Shown: one piece after another, positions 34,703 to 43,467 of the stretch
How positions within the stretch are numbered: position 1 is the stretch's first letter
How the letters are laid out: each line of letters begins with the position of its first letter
Source of the DNA: Moraxellaceae bacterium
GTDB lineage: Bacteria; Pseudomonadota; Gammaproteobacteria; Burkholderiales; Rhodocyclaceae
NCBI GenBank assembly: GCA_031119205.1
Contig: JAVHYF010000014.1
Span: 47,244 to 111,243, forward strand
Direction of reading: 5' to 3'
DNA: 64,000 nucleotides
Program-made: the position numbers and the translations under genes
The notes under the pieces: model-generated
Told to the model about the DNA's origin: nothing
The model's input: only the letters and a program-made list of their open reading frames with translations
Database searches by the model: none

Positions 34703-36697
34703 ATGTCTGTTTCCGCTGCTCCCGACGTCTCCCGCTACTTCGCCGATGACGGCCCACTTGCGCGGGTGATTCCCGGTTTCCGGGCGCGTCCGCAGCAACT
34801 GGAAATGGCCAATGCCATCGCCGGTGCGATCCAGGGCAACCGGGTGCTGGTGGCGGAGGCCGGCACCGGTACCGGCAAGACCTTTGCCTACCTCGTGCCG
34901 GCGCTGGTGTCCGGTGGCAAGGTCATCATCTCCACCGGCACCAAGACCCTGCAGGACCAGCTGTTCCATCGTGACCTGCCGGAAGTGCGCAAGGCGCTGA
35001 AGGTGCCGGTCACCACCGCGCTGCTGAAGGGCCGCGCGAATTACGCCTGCCACTACCACGCCCAGCGTGCAGTCTCGGAAGGCCGTTTCATCACGCGCGA
35101 GGACGCCGGCTACATCCGCCAGGTCATCAAGTGGATGGAGACCAGCAGCACCGGCGACAAGGCGGAGTGCACCGGTGTGCCGGAAGACGCCACGGTGTGG
35201 CTGTCCGCCACGTCCACGCGGGAGAACTGTTTGGGGCAGGACTGCCCGAACGCCAAGGAATGTTTCGTGATGGGCGCGCGCCGCGCTGCGCAGGAGGCGG
35301 ACGTGGTGGTGGTGAACCACCACTTGTTCTTTGCCGACGTCATGCTGCGCGACACCGGCATGGCCGAGCTGCTGCCGGCCTGCAATACGGTGATCTTCGA
35401 CGAGGCGCACCAGTTGCCGGAGACCGCCAGCCTGTTCTTCGGCGAGAGCGCATCGACCGCGCAACTGCTGGAACTGGCGCGCGATACGCGCCACGAAGGC
35501 CTGGCGCATGCGCGCGACTTCACGCCGTTGCAGGACGCCACGCGTGCGCTGGAGAAAGCGACGAAGGATCTGCGCCTCGCCATCCCCGGCGAGAACGCGC
35601 GTCTGGGCTGGGACCAGTTGGAGCCGAACAAGGATTTCCACACCGCGCTGGACGAGCTCGAAGAGCAGCTCGCGCATTTCGTGACCCTGACCGAAAGCCA
35701 GGCCGAGCGCGACGAAGCGCTGCAACGCTGCTGGCAGCGCGCGACCGAGATGCACGAGCGCGTCACCCGCTGGCGCCGTGTCGACGAGCCGGATGTCATA
35801 CGCTGGGTGGAGGTGTTCAGCCAGTCGGCCTCGCTCAACCTCACGCCGCTGAAGGTGGGCGACATCTTCCGCAAACAGGTGGAAGGCAATGCCAAGGCCT
35901 GGGTGTTCACGTCCGCCACGCTGGCGGTTGGCAAGGACTTCGGCCACTACAACCGCGACCTCGGTCTCGCCTGGCTGGAGCCGCCGCCGCAGACGGAAGT
36001 GTGGGGCAGCCCCTTCGACTACGGTGCGCAGGGCCTGCTGTATGCACCCAGCGACATGCCGGACCCGAACAGCATGGACTACGCCGACGCGGTGGTGGAG
36101 AAGGCCTTCCCGCTGATCCGCGCGGCGCGTGGTCGCACCTTCGTGCTGTGCACCTCGTTGCGCGCGATGCAGCGCATCCACGAAGGTATCGACCGCAAGT
36201 TGTTCCGCGAGGGGCTGGACTTCCCGTTGCTGATCCAGGGGCAGGGCTCGCGCAGCGAGTTGCTAGCGCGCTTCCGCGACCTCGGCAACGCCGTGCTGGT
36301 GGCCAGCCAGAGTTTCTGGGAAGGCGTGGACGTGCCGGGCGACGCGCTGTCGGTGGTGGTCATCGACAAGCTGCCGTTCTCGCCACCGGACGACCCGGTG
36401 CTGAAGGCGCGCGTGGCCTGGATGGAGAAGCAGGGGCGCAACCCCTTCATGGAATACCAGTTGCCGCGCGCTGTGATCAACATGAAGCAGGGGGCAGGGC
36501 GCCTGATCCGCACCGAGCGCGACCGTGGCGTGCTGATGGTGTGCGACCCGCGCATGATCACCAAGCCCTACGGCAAGATGGTGTGGCGCAGCCTGCCGCC
36601 GATGAGCCGCTCGCGGGTGGAGGACGAAGTGGTGGCCTTCCTGGAGAAGCTGCCGCCGCCGAAGGACCCGTCCGGGCTGCCGTTCTCAGGTGCGTGA
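34703..36697 (+). CDS. DinG/YoaA-type ATP-dependent DNA helicase
   Basis: 664 residues. Walker A AEAGTGTGKT, a cysteine cluster (NYACHYH, AECTGVPEDA, ENCLGQDCPNAKECFV) that probably holds a 4Fe-4S cluster, the DEAH box (VIFDEAHQLPETA), and later helicase motifs (FVFTSATL-like WVFTSATLAVG; SFWEGVDVPG; QGAGRLIRTERDRG). Superfamily 2 XPD-like 5'-3' helicase, shorter than DinG and closer to YoaA. Predicted role: unwinding D-loops, R-loops or stalled forks in DNA repair. Single gene with no ribosome site of note, ended by a strong bidirectional terminator. Confidence 0.92.
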   Translation: MSVSAAPDVSRYFADDGPLARVIPGFRARPQQLEMANAIAGAIQGNRVLVAEAGTGTGKTFAYLVPALVSGGKVIISTGTKTLQDQLFHRDLPEVRKALKVPVTTALLKGRANYACHYHAQRAVSEGRFITREDAGYIRQVIKWMETSSTGDKAECTGVPEDATVWLSATSTRENCLGQDCPNAKECFVMGARRAAQEADVVVVNHHLFFADVMLRDTGMAELLPACNTVIFDEAHQLPETASLFFGESASTAQLLELARDTRHEGLAHARDFTPLQDATRALEKATKDLRLAIPGENARLGWDQLEPNKDFHTALDELEEQLAHFVTLTESQAERDEALQRCWQRATEMHERVTRWRRVDEPDVIRWVEVFSQSASLNLTPLKVGDIFRKQVEGNAKAWVFTSATLAVGKDFGHYNRDLGLAWLEPPPQTEVWGSPFDYGAQGLLYAPSDMPDPNSMDYADAVVEKAFPLIRAARGRTFVLCTSLRAMQRIHEGIDRKLFREGLDFPLLIQGQGSRSELLARFRDLGNAVLVASQSFWEGVDVPGDALSVVVIDKLPFSPPDDPVLKARVAWMEKQGRNPFMEYQLPRAVINMKQGAGRLIRTERDRGVLMVCDPRMITKPYGKMVWRSLPPMSRSRVEDEVVAFLEKLPPPKDPSGLPFSGA

Positions 36698-36720
36698 TGC
36701 TCGCGTCGCGAGTGAGGGAA

Positions 36721-36766
36721 GCACCAATGAAAACGGCCTGCAGTCGCAGGCCGTTTTCATTGGTGC
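36721..36766. terminator. Bidirectional terminator, perfect 21-bp stem
   Basis: GCACCAATGAAAACGGCCTG plus one base pairs perfectly with the downstream copy across an AGTC loop. The stem contains A4 and T4 tracts on both sides, as in terminators that serve two convergent genes; it lies between the helicase (+) and a receiver gene (-). Confidence 0.85.
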
Positions 36767-36790
36767 TTGTCCCGTTCCGCCCGGGTCGGT

Positions 36791-37366
36791 TCAACTCAGT
36801 TTGTCCGGGTCCTGTCCGAGCAGGATCTGCTCCATGATGCCGATCAGCATCCCGCGGGTCTGCAGGCTCTTCTGGATGTAGCCGTCGATGGCGTAGTTCT
36901 CGCGCACGCGCTGTTCGCTGAAACGGCCCGGCTGCCCGGTGCGCAGCACGATCTTGAGGTCGCGCCGGCGGGCTTCGTCGCGCAGGTTGCGCACGAGGTT
37001 GAGGCCGGCGGTCTGGGTTTCCATCACCACGTCCAGCAGCAGCATGTGCAGCTTGTCGCGCGCGCGGATCATCTCCAGTGCCTCACCAGCGCTGTAGGCG
37101 TGCAGCAGCTCCACCGGCCTGCCGCCAATGCGCGCACTGCGCAGCGAGAGGGAAGTCACTTCGTGCACGCTGGGATCGTCGTCCACCACCATCACGATCC
37201 AGGGCTGTACTTCCGCCGCCGCTTCGTCGTCCGCTGGCTCGTCGTCGTCGGTGAAGATCAGGTCGCTGTCACCACCGCTGCTGAACAAGCCTTGCTCGGA
37301 CGCGCGCAGGGGCACGACCCAGGTTTCCGTCGCGGACTGATCCAGTGGATCCCATTCCTTGAACAT
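36791..37366 (-). CDS. Stand-alone response regulator receiver, DUF3369-type N-terminus
   Basis: 191 residues. Residues 1-55 form an acidic, non-globular leader (LFSSGGDSDLIFTDDDEP) that resembles the N-terminus of DUF3369 regulators. The receiver follows (VMVVDDDPSVHEVTSLSL, phosphoacceptor Asp in HMLLLDVVMETQTAGLNLV, then KIVLRTGQPGRFSEQRV and YIQKSLQTRGML). In that family the receiver is usually followed by DUF3369 and an HD-GYP or kinase domain; here the protein stops after the receiver. It may therefore act as a phosphate sink or as a partner for a separate output protein. No kinase is adjacent. Confidence 0.85.
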   Translation of the reverse strand: MFKEWDPLDQSATETWVVPLRASEQGLFSSGGDSDLIFTDDDEPADDEAAAEVQPWIVMVVDDDPSVHEVTSLSLRSARIGGRPVELLHAYSAGEALEMIRARDKLHMLLLDVVMETQTAGLNLVRNLRDEARRRDLKIVLRTGQPGRFSEQRVRENYAIDGYIQKSLQTRGMLIGIMEQILLGQDPDKLS

Positions 37367-37694
37367 GACCGCCTCCTTCTTGCTCTCTCTATTGGTGTCG
37401 TGCCACTTTCCGTCGCCCGGAAATGGCCTGCCATTTCTTTGTTATGGCTGATTGCATTTCAGGTTTTGTGGCCGTACGTGTCGATTGGTACTTACCGCCA
37501 TGAAACGCAAAAATTATCACTAAAGGCTAAAGCGACCTATGACCAAGGTCAGAGTCGGGTGCTTCTGAAATTCATTGGATTCAATGACTTGGGGCCTGAC
37601 GAAACGGTGATCCACCAGACGGAACGGGGCACCGGCAAGCGATTGCATCTGCAACTGGATTGCGGGTAACGGGGGCTTGTGCTTGAATCGCTGC
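37367..37694. other. Intergenic region with an AT-rich patch
   Basis: 328 bp between the divergent receiver gene and the Fur-family gene. Bases about 37430-37580 are AT-rich compared with neighbours (for example AACGCAAAAATTATCACTAA), so they probably hold promoters for both genes, or are acquired DNA. No clear Fur or Zur palindrome, hairpin or RNA gene was seen. Confidence 0.5.
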
Positions 37695-38168
37695 ATGCCT
37701 GTTTATCGCCCCCTCAGTAGCCTTGCGCCGGTGGTGCCGCAAGCGCCGCTTGAAGATGTTTCGGCACGTATCCGCGCCCAGGGCGCCCGCGCCACACCAG
37801 CGCGCATCGCCGTGCTGCGCATGCTTCAAACCGCTAGCCGTGCGCTCAGCCATGCCGATGTGGAACACGCGCTGGCGGACAGCGGCTTCGACCGCGTCAC
37901 GCTGTATCGCGTGCTTGACTGGCTGGTGGAGGCGGGTCTTGCGCACCGGGTGGCCGACAGTGACCGGGTGTTCCGCTTCAGCCTGGCGGCGTCCCGCTCA
38001 CCGGAGCATGCACGGCACGCCCACTTCCGCTGCGACGACTGTGGCCGTGTGTTCTGTCTGGAAGACGTGCGCGTATCGACGCCAGTACTGCCGGCCGGCT
38101 TCACGTCGAAGGAAGTGCAGGTCTCGGTGAGCGGTGCCTGCGCGGAATGCAACGCCCGGCCGTCGTGA
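37695..38168 (+). CDS. Fur-family transcriptional repressor (Zur/PerR-like)
   Basis: 157 residues from this ATG (an in-frame TTG at 37677 is possible). The winged helix has RATPARIAVLRMLQ, ALSHADVEHAL and FDRVTLYRVLDWLVEAGL, the DNA-recognition segment. The dimerisation domain has ARHAHFRCDDCGRVFCL and a second CxxC in SGACAECN, giving the two CxxC pairs of the structural zinc site. The His in HAHF fits the metal-sensing site. Sequence points to zinc (Zur) or peroxide sensing rather than iron; which cannot be settled. No metal-transport gene is adjacent, so it probably acts elsewhere. Confidence 0.87.
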   Translation: MPVYRPLSSLAPVVPQAPLEDVSARIRAQGARATPARIAVLRMLQTASRALSHADVEHALADSGFDRVTLYRVLDWLVEAGLAHRVADSDRVFRFSLAASRSPEHARHAHFRCDDCGRVFCLEDVRVSTPVLPAGFTSKEVQVSVSGACAECNARPS

Positions 38169-38215
38169 CGCAGGCCGGGCGATCCCGTGGCCCGGTGGCT
38201 GCGTAGCTTCGTTGC

Positions 38216-39844
38216 TCAGTAAGACTCGCCGCGCACGTTGTACTTCTTCTTCAGCGAGTGGAAGTAATTGACCATCGCTGCCAGGCGCGGGTTGCCCGGG
38301 TCCTGCCTGCGCACACGTTCGATGTAGTCGCGTGCATTGGCGGCGAACTTGGGGTTCCAGCCCTGGTGCTCGATGTGCTTGAGCAAGGCCAGCGCCGCGT
38401 TGAACAGCACATGGGTGTTGCCCGGCAACTTCTGCACCGCCTGCATCATCGCGCGCACCGAACCGTCGAAGTCACCGCTCTGCGCCAGGCGGGCGCCGTC
38501 GCTCATGATGTCGCGCACTTCGGTACGCACGCGGGTGGCGAGGTCCTCGCCCAGGTCGGCACGTCCCAGCTCGATGAGCATGCTCTTGATCTGTTCCACC
38601 GCGGCGTCGTCGGCGGCATTGCGCATGACGTCCATGATGATGTCGGCCGCCTTTTCGTCCTGCTTGTTCTCCAGGCAGATGCGGGCGAGGTTTTTCTTCA
38701 GGTCCAGTGAGGCGCCCAGGTGCGGGTCGTTGTGGGCCAACGCCTCTTCGAGGGCGGCGTTGGCCTTGGTGGTGTCGCCCGTTTGCGTGGCGACCATGGC
38801 GGTGGAAACCGCTTTGCATAGCGCGGTCTTGGGCAGCCCGCCCATGCTGCGGTCAAGGTCGCGCAGCGTGTTGTTGGCGGCCTCGACGTCTCCCTTTCCC
38901 AACTGCGCCTTGACCAGCAGGACATGGTCCTCGGGGTCACGGAAGTCGGAGTATTTGCCTTTGCGGACCACTTCGCTCATGTGCTTCTCGGCAGTCTCCA
39001 TGTCGCCCAATTCGGCAGCCACCTGGCCCAGCCTGCGCAGGCGCTTGGTGACGTGCGGCGACACCCGCACTGCGGACTCCAGCGCCTCCTTGGCCTCGGC
39101 GAGCTTGCCCACCGATTCGCGGGCGCGCGCCAGCCAGTCGTAGGCGTCCATGAAGTTCTCGTTCTCCGCGATCAGCGCGGTGAGCTGGGTTTCAGCCTCG
39201 TCGAACTGCTTGAGCATGAACAGCGTCTTGGCGAGTCCCAGCTTGGCCCAGGGCACGGCCTTCATGTCCAGCACCTGCTGATAGATGCGTTGCGACTCGT
39301 CGGCCATCCCCGCGGCCAGCAGCAACTCGGCGCGCAGGCGCAGGAAGTCGATGAGGTATTCCGGGTTCTTCTCCTCGCCGGCCTTGGTGGCCTCGATCGC
39401 GTCCAGCGTATTACCCGCCTCGATGAGGGTGTAGGTGGGCAGCAGGGCGTCGCGCTTCGTCAGGGCCTTGAGCAGGCGCTCCAGCAGCTTGTCGGACGAG
39501 AAGGGCTTGAGGATGTAGTCGTTGGGCGCCAGCTCTGCCGTGCTCACCACCTTGTCGTACAGGCTCTCGCCAGTGAGCATGATGTACAGCGTGGCCAGCG
39601 GGATGAGGTGGTTGCTGCGCAGGTCTTCCAGCAGGTGCTGGCCATCCTGGCCTTCACCCAGGTGGTACTCGCACAGGATGATGTCGAAGTTGTTCTCGCG
39701 CAGCTTGCGGATGGCCACGCCGGCCGTGACGGCCATCGATACCTTGGTGATCCCGCAGATCGACAGCATGTTACGCACCTGGGTACGCATGCCGGAGTGC
39801 GCTTCGATGATCAGGACGGTCAGGTCGGCAAGCGCGCTGTTCAT
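38216..39844 (-). CDS. Receiver-TPR protein with a degenerate receiver
   Basis: 542 residues. Receiver domain (about 1-130) starts LTVLIIEAHSGMRTQVRNML; the phosphoacceptor position reads DIILCEYHLGEGQDG (Glu59 where Asp is expected), the acidic pair is EA, and the Lys is retained (NDYILKPFSSDKLLERLL). From about residue 150 to the end there are tetratricopeptide-like helices (for example AKTLFMLKQFDEAETQLTAL and AKHMSEVVRKGK). Relatives are annotated as response regulators with TPR repeats and act as scaffold or adaptor proteins. The Asp-to-Glu change suggests a receiver that is not controlled by phosphorylation, or is locked active. No kinase neighbour. Confidence 0.87.
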   Translation of the reverse strand: MNSALADLTVLIIEAHSGMRTQVRNMLSICGITKVSMAVTAGVAIRKLRENNFDIILCEYHLGEGQDGQHLLEDLRSNHLIPLATLYIMLTGESLYDKVVSTAELAPNDYILKPFSSDKLLERLLKALTKRDALLPTYTLIEAGNTLDAIEATKAGEEKNPEYLIDFLRLRAELLLAAGMADESQRIYQQVLDMKAVPWAKLGLAKTLFMLKQFDEAETQLTALIAENENFMDAYDWLARARESVGKLAEAKEALESAVRVSPHVTKRLRRLGQVAAELGDMETAEKHMSEVVRKGKYSDFRDPEDHVLLVKAQLGKGDVEAANNTLRDLDRSMGGLPKTALCKAVSTAMVATQTGDTTKANAALEEALAHNDPHLGASLDLKKNLARICLENKQDEKAADIIMDVMRNAADDAAVEQIKSMLIELGRADLGEDLATRVRTEVRDIMSDGARLAQSGDFDGSVRAMMQAVQKLPGNTHVLFNAALALLKHIEHQGWNPKFAANARDYIERVRRQDPGNPRLAAMVNYFHSLKKKYNVRGESY

Positions 39845-40191
39845 GGTGCGATGGCATCCATGGCGTGACAGCGCGCGCGGGTGGTCGCGGCGGGTTCCTG
39901 GGGCCTTGCTGCAGTGGGAAGCATGGTGGCGCTTGTAGTCGTTATCGTGGGAACACGGCCCGTCCGGGCGCGTCGTCCTGTGCAGGCGCGGTACCTCGCA
40001 AGGAACGGCAGGCAGGGACGTTTCTTGAGGTGGAAGTATCCTCTTCCGGAGGTCTTGCGGTGCTTTCTGCGGAGCCTTGCCGCATACCTTTGGCTGCTTG
40101 CCACATGACGTAACAATCCGGCTCCGGCGGAACTCCGGGTTTCACCGGATTGGTGGTGCCGATCGCATCGCTCTGTCGCCTGTCCGGACCT
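39845..40191. other. Intergenic region upstream of the receiver-TPR gene
   Basis: 347 bp between the start of the receiver-TPR gene and the end of the oligopeptidase B gene, both on the minus strand. It should contain the receiver-TPR promoter. No RNA gene, hairpin with T-run or convincing small gene was recognised. Confidence 0.5.
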
Positions 40192-42279
40192 TCAACCGAT
40201 TGCAGCCAGCGCAAAGGCAATCTGCCTGGCCCGCTCCCGCAAGGCGTCGTAGCGCCCGGAGGCCCCGCCGTGGCCGGCGTCCATGTTCACCCGCAGCAGC
40301 AACGGGGCGCGGCCAGTCTTGGCACCCACGCCCAGCTCGCGCAGGCGGGCGATGTACTTGGCGGGCTCCCACACCATCACCTGGCTGTCATGCAGGCCGG
40401 TTTCCACCAGCATCGGCGGGAAGTCGCGGGCGGCCAGGTTGTCATAGGGCGACCAACCAAGCAGGCGGCGGTAGTCGGCCAGTCGCTGCGGGTTGCCCCA
40501 TTCCTCGTACTCGCCGATGGTGAGCGGCAGGTCAGGGTCCAGCATGGTGGTGACGACATCCACGAAAGGCACTTCCAGCAGGGCTGCACCGAAGAGCTCC
40601 GGGTGCAGGTTGAGGCTGGTGGCGATCAGCAGGCCACCGGCGCTGCCGCCACTGGCGAGGATCTTTCCCTGCGTGGTGTAGCCCGCGGCCACCAGCGCCT
40701 CGGCGCAGGCGACGAAGTCGGTGAAGCTGTTGGTCTTGTGGACGAGGCGGCCACCGTCATGCCAGCGCTGGCCCATCTCGCCACCACCGCGCACGTGTGC
40801 GATGGCGAACACCCAGCCGCGGTCCAGCAATGACAGACGGGTGGGTGAGAACCACGGGTCGGTGGGGATGCCGTAGGCGCCGTAGCCTTCCAGCCAGACT
40901 GGAGCACTGCCGTTGCGCGCCGTGTCGCGGTGGCGCACCAGCGACACGGGGACGCGCGTGCCATCGGTGGCGACGGCCTCGATGCGTTCGCTGACATACG
41001 CCGCCGGGTCGAAGCCACCGGGGACGGGCTGGCGCTTCAGCAGCGTGGCGCTGCGGCCCAGGGGGTCGTAGTCGAAGGTGGCGTCCGGCATGGTGAGCGA
41101 CTCGAACTCGTAACGCAGCACCGGCGACTCCCACTCCGGCAGGTCTTCCAGCTCCACCGAATAGGCGGGCTCGTCGAAGGCGATGTCGTGAGATTCGCCG
41201 CTTGCCAGCACGGTGACGCGCAGGCGCTGCTGGCCACGCACGCGCAGGCTGGTGACCATCCAGTCGCGCCACAGGTCCACGCCTTCCAGCACGACGTCAT
41301 CGTCATGCGGCATCAGTTCGCGCCAGTTGTCGCGATGCCAGTCATCCACCGGCATCTCGACCAGCCGGAAGTTGGGGCCGGTGTCGTTCACGCGCACCAG
41401 CAGGCGGTCGGAGTGATGGTCCAGTTCGTATTCGACGTTCTGGCGCCGGCGCGCGAAGCGCTTCCAGCGCGCACGCGGACGATCGGCCGGCAGCAGCCGC
41501 AACTCGTTGGTGGTGTGGCTGCCGCTGGTGAGCACGATGAAGCCGTCGCTGCGCGTCTTCATCAGCGACAGCGAAAAGCGCTCGTCGCGTTCGGTGTAGA
41601 GCAGGGCGTCTTCGGCGTCGCCAAGCGTGTGCCGCCACAGTTGCCAGGAACGCTCGGTACGTGGCTCCTCGACGGTATAGAACAGCGTGCGGTCGTCCTG
41701 GGCCCAGACGATGCTGGTGAGGCGCTCGCGCTTCAGGCGCAACATCTTGCCGGTGCTGAGGTCGCGCACGCGCAGGCGGTACTGGCGGTTGCCCTTGGTG
41801 TCCTCGGCCCAGGCGACGTAGCGACCGCTGGGGCTGACGGCGAAGTCGCCCACCTCGTAGAAGGGTTTGCCTTCCGCTTCTGCGTTCTCGTCGAGCAGGA
41901 TTTCCTCGGCAGCCGTCTGCCAGCTGCCGTCGTCCGCGATACGTTTGCGGACATGGATGCCATAGGGCTTACCGGTTTCCGTGCGGCTGTAGTACATCCA
42001 CGCACCGAGCTTCACCGGCACCGAGCTGTCGTCCTCCTGGATGCGCGCCAGCATCTCGGCGTACAGCTGGTCCTGCAGGTCCGCCAGCGGTGCCAGCACC
42101 GCATCGGTATAGGCATTCTCATCGCGCAGATGCGCGAGGAAGGTTTCGTCATCGCGCTGCCGCATCCAGTGATAGGCATCTTCACGCGCGTGGCCGTGCT
42201 GGCTCAGCGTGACGGGTTTGCGCGGCGCGGTGGGCGGTGTGTGGGTGAGGTCGAAAGCGGGAAACGGGCGACGGGTCAT
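40192..42279 (-). CDS. ptrB: Oligopeptidase B (prolyl oligopeptidase family S9A)
   Basis: 695 residues from the ATG at 42279 (an upstream in-frame ATG at 42336 is open; neither has a strong ribosome site). The N-terminal beta-propeller begins around HAREDAYHWMRQRDDETFLAHL and the C-terminal alpha/beta hydrolase domain follows. Catalytic Ser lies in ILASGGSAGGLLIATSLNL, Asp near MLDPDLPLTIGEYEEWGNP and His in NMDAGHGGASGRYD. Oligopeptidase B cleaves after Arg or Lys in short peptides in the cytoplasm. Single gene on the minus strand. Confidence 0.93.
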   Translation of the reverse strand: MTRRPFPAFDLTHTPPTAPRKPVTLSQHGHAREDAYHWMRQRDDETFLAHLRDENAYTDAVLAPLADLQDQLYAEMLARIQEDDSSVPVKLGAWMYYSRTETGKPYGIHVRKRIADDGSWQTAAEEILLDENAEAEGKPFYEVGDFAVSPSGRYVAWAEDTKGNRQYRLRVRDLSTGKMLRLKRERLTSIVWAQDDRTLFYTVEEPRTERSWQLWRHTLGDAEDALLYTERDERFSLSLMKTRSDGFIVLTSGSHTTNELRLLPADRPRARWKRFARRRQNVEYELDHHSDRLLVRVNDTGPNFRLVEMPVDDWHRDNWRELMPHDDDVVLEGVDLWRDWMVTSLRVRGQQRLRVTVLASGESHDIAFDEPAYSVELEDLPEWESPVLRYEFESLTMPDATFDYDPLGRSATLLKRQPVPGGFDPAAYVSERIEAVATDGTRVPVSLVRHRDTARNGSAPVWLEGYGAYGIPTDPWFSPTRLSLLDRGWVFAIAHVRGGGEMGQRWHDGGRLVHKTNSFTDFVACAEALVAAGYTTQGKILASGGSAGGLLIATSLNLHPELFGAALLEVPFVDVVTTMLDPDLPLTIGEYEEWGNPQRLADYRRLLGWSPYDNLAARDFPPMLVETGLHDSQVMVWEPAKYIARLRELGVGAKTGRAPLLLRVNMDAGHGGASGRYDALRERARQIAFALAAIG

Positions 42280-42355
42280 GAAGTGGCGAGGCAGAAAGCG
42301 CGATGCCCGCAGGCTGCGGGCATCGCGGTGACGCATTTTATGCCTTGCGGGAAGC

Positions 42356-43240
42356 TCAGGCGCGCGTCTTCAGCAGTGGCGGGGCGGGGATGCGTTCATG
42401 TTCGCCCGGGACCTTCGGGAAGCGGTCCGCCTCCCAATCGGCGGCAGCCTGCTCGATGCGTTCGCGCGACGTGGACACGAAGTTCCACCACATGTGACGC
42501 GGCTTATCCAGCGGCGCGCCGCCCAGCAGCATGACGCGCGCCGCTTGCGTGGCGCGGACCTCGACTGGTTCGCCGGGGGCCAGCACGATCAGCTCGCCCA
42601 GGCCGATGCGCTGGCCTTCGACTTCGATCTCGCCTTGCGCGACATACAGCGCGCGTTCTTCGACATGCGCCGGGAAGCTGAAGCGTGCGTCCGCGCTCAG
42701 CTCGCCCGCCGCATAGAAGGTCTCGCTGGGCTGTTCGACCGGTGAGCGACGCTCGCCCCAGGTGCCGACCAGCAGGTGCAGGCGCGCGCCATCAGCCTCC
42801 CATGCTGGCAGGTCGGCGGCAGGGTAGTGATAGAAGACGGGCTCTTCCTCCTGTTGCGATTCCGGCAGGGCAACCCACATCTGGATGCCTTCCACCGACA
42901 GGTCGTTGTCGCGGATGTCGGCGGGAATGCGCTCCGAATGCACGACCCCGCGACCCGCGCGCATCCAGTTCACCGCGCCCGGCTCGATGCGTTGCACGAC
43001 GCCGATGCTGTCGCGATGCATGATCGCGCCGGAGAACAGATAGGTGACCGTGGCCAGACCGATGTGCGGGTGAGGGCGCACGTCGTTTTCGGTGGTGCCC
43101 GATGTGAAATGCGCGGGGCCCATGTGGTCCAGGAACACGAAGGGGCCGACGGCACGCTGGCTGGCCTGGGGCAGCAAGCGGCGGACAGTGAAGCCGATGT
43201 CACGGGCCTGGCCGTGCAGGATCTGGATGGCGGTACTCAT
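42356..43240 (-). CDS. Pirin-family protein
   Basis: 294 residues. Pirin N-terminal cupin with FLDHMGPAHF, VRPHPHIGLATVTYLFSGAI (metal-binding His pair) and GRGVVHSERIP (His and Glu ligands). The C-terminal domain contains ALYVAQGEIEVEGQRIGLGE and GAPLDKPRHMWWNFVS, the family ending. Pirins act as metal-dependent quercetinase-like enzymes or transcription cofactors; which applies here is open. The start at 43240 is chosen by domain extent; 28 more codons are open upstream. It precedes the oligopeptidase gene by 76 bp. Confidence 0.92.
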   Translation of the reverse strand: MSTAIQILHGQARDIGFTVRRLLPQASQRAVGPFVFLDHMGPAHFTSGTTENDVRPHPHIGLATVTYLFSGAIMHRDSIGVVQRIEPGAVNWMRAGRGVVHSERIPADIRDNDLSVEGIQMWVALPESQQEEEPVFYHYPAADLPAWEADGARLHLLVGTWGERRSPVEQPSETFYAAGELSADARFSFPAHVEERALYVAQGEIEVEGQRIGLGELIVLAPGEPVEVRATQAARVMLLGGAPLDKPRHMWWNFVSTSRERIEQAAADWEADRFPKVPGEHERIPAPPLLKTRA

Positions 43241-43405
43241 GCGGGGCTCCGGCGGATTGATGCAGGGAGTGTAAGCGTCCGGGGGCTGCGTCGTAACTCT
43301 CCCCGACGGGATAGAGCTTTCCATTTCTGGACGCTGGAAAAAGGAGGCAAACCAGGAGGTAAGCCCAACCCACGCCGGACCAGTTCCGGACTCGCTTGGG
43401 GGATC

Positions 43406-43445
43406 ACAAAAACAGAAAGGGCGAACCCTTGCGGGCTCGCCCTTT
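43406..43445 (-). terminator. Terminator of aspS
   Basis: On the minus strand: AAAGGGCGA/TCGCCCTTT with inner GGG/CCC pairs, followed by a TTTTT run. It lies 23 bp past the aspS stop. Confidence 0.8.
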
Positions 43446-43467
43446 CACTGCTTGCGGACTGTGCGTC

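Noticed and set aside
32996..36181. A minus-strand open frame of about 1060 codons joining pectate lyase 4 to sequence antisense to the helicase
   Set aside because: A signal peptide and ribosome site at 34402 mark the true start; the upstream part is antisense to the DinG-like gene.
36767..37669. A plus-strand 300-codon frame across the receiver gene and the AT-rich intergenic region
   Set aside because: It is antisense to the receiver gene for most of its length, and the remainder shows no domain or ribosome site.
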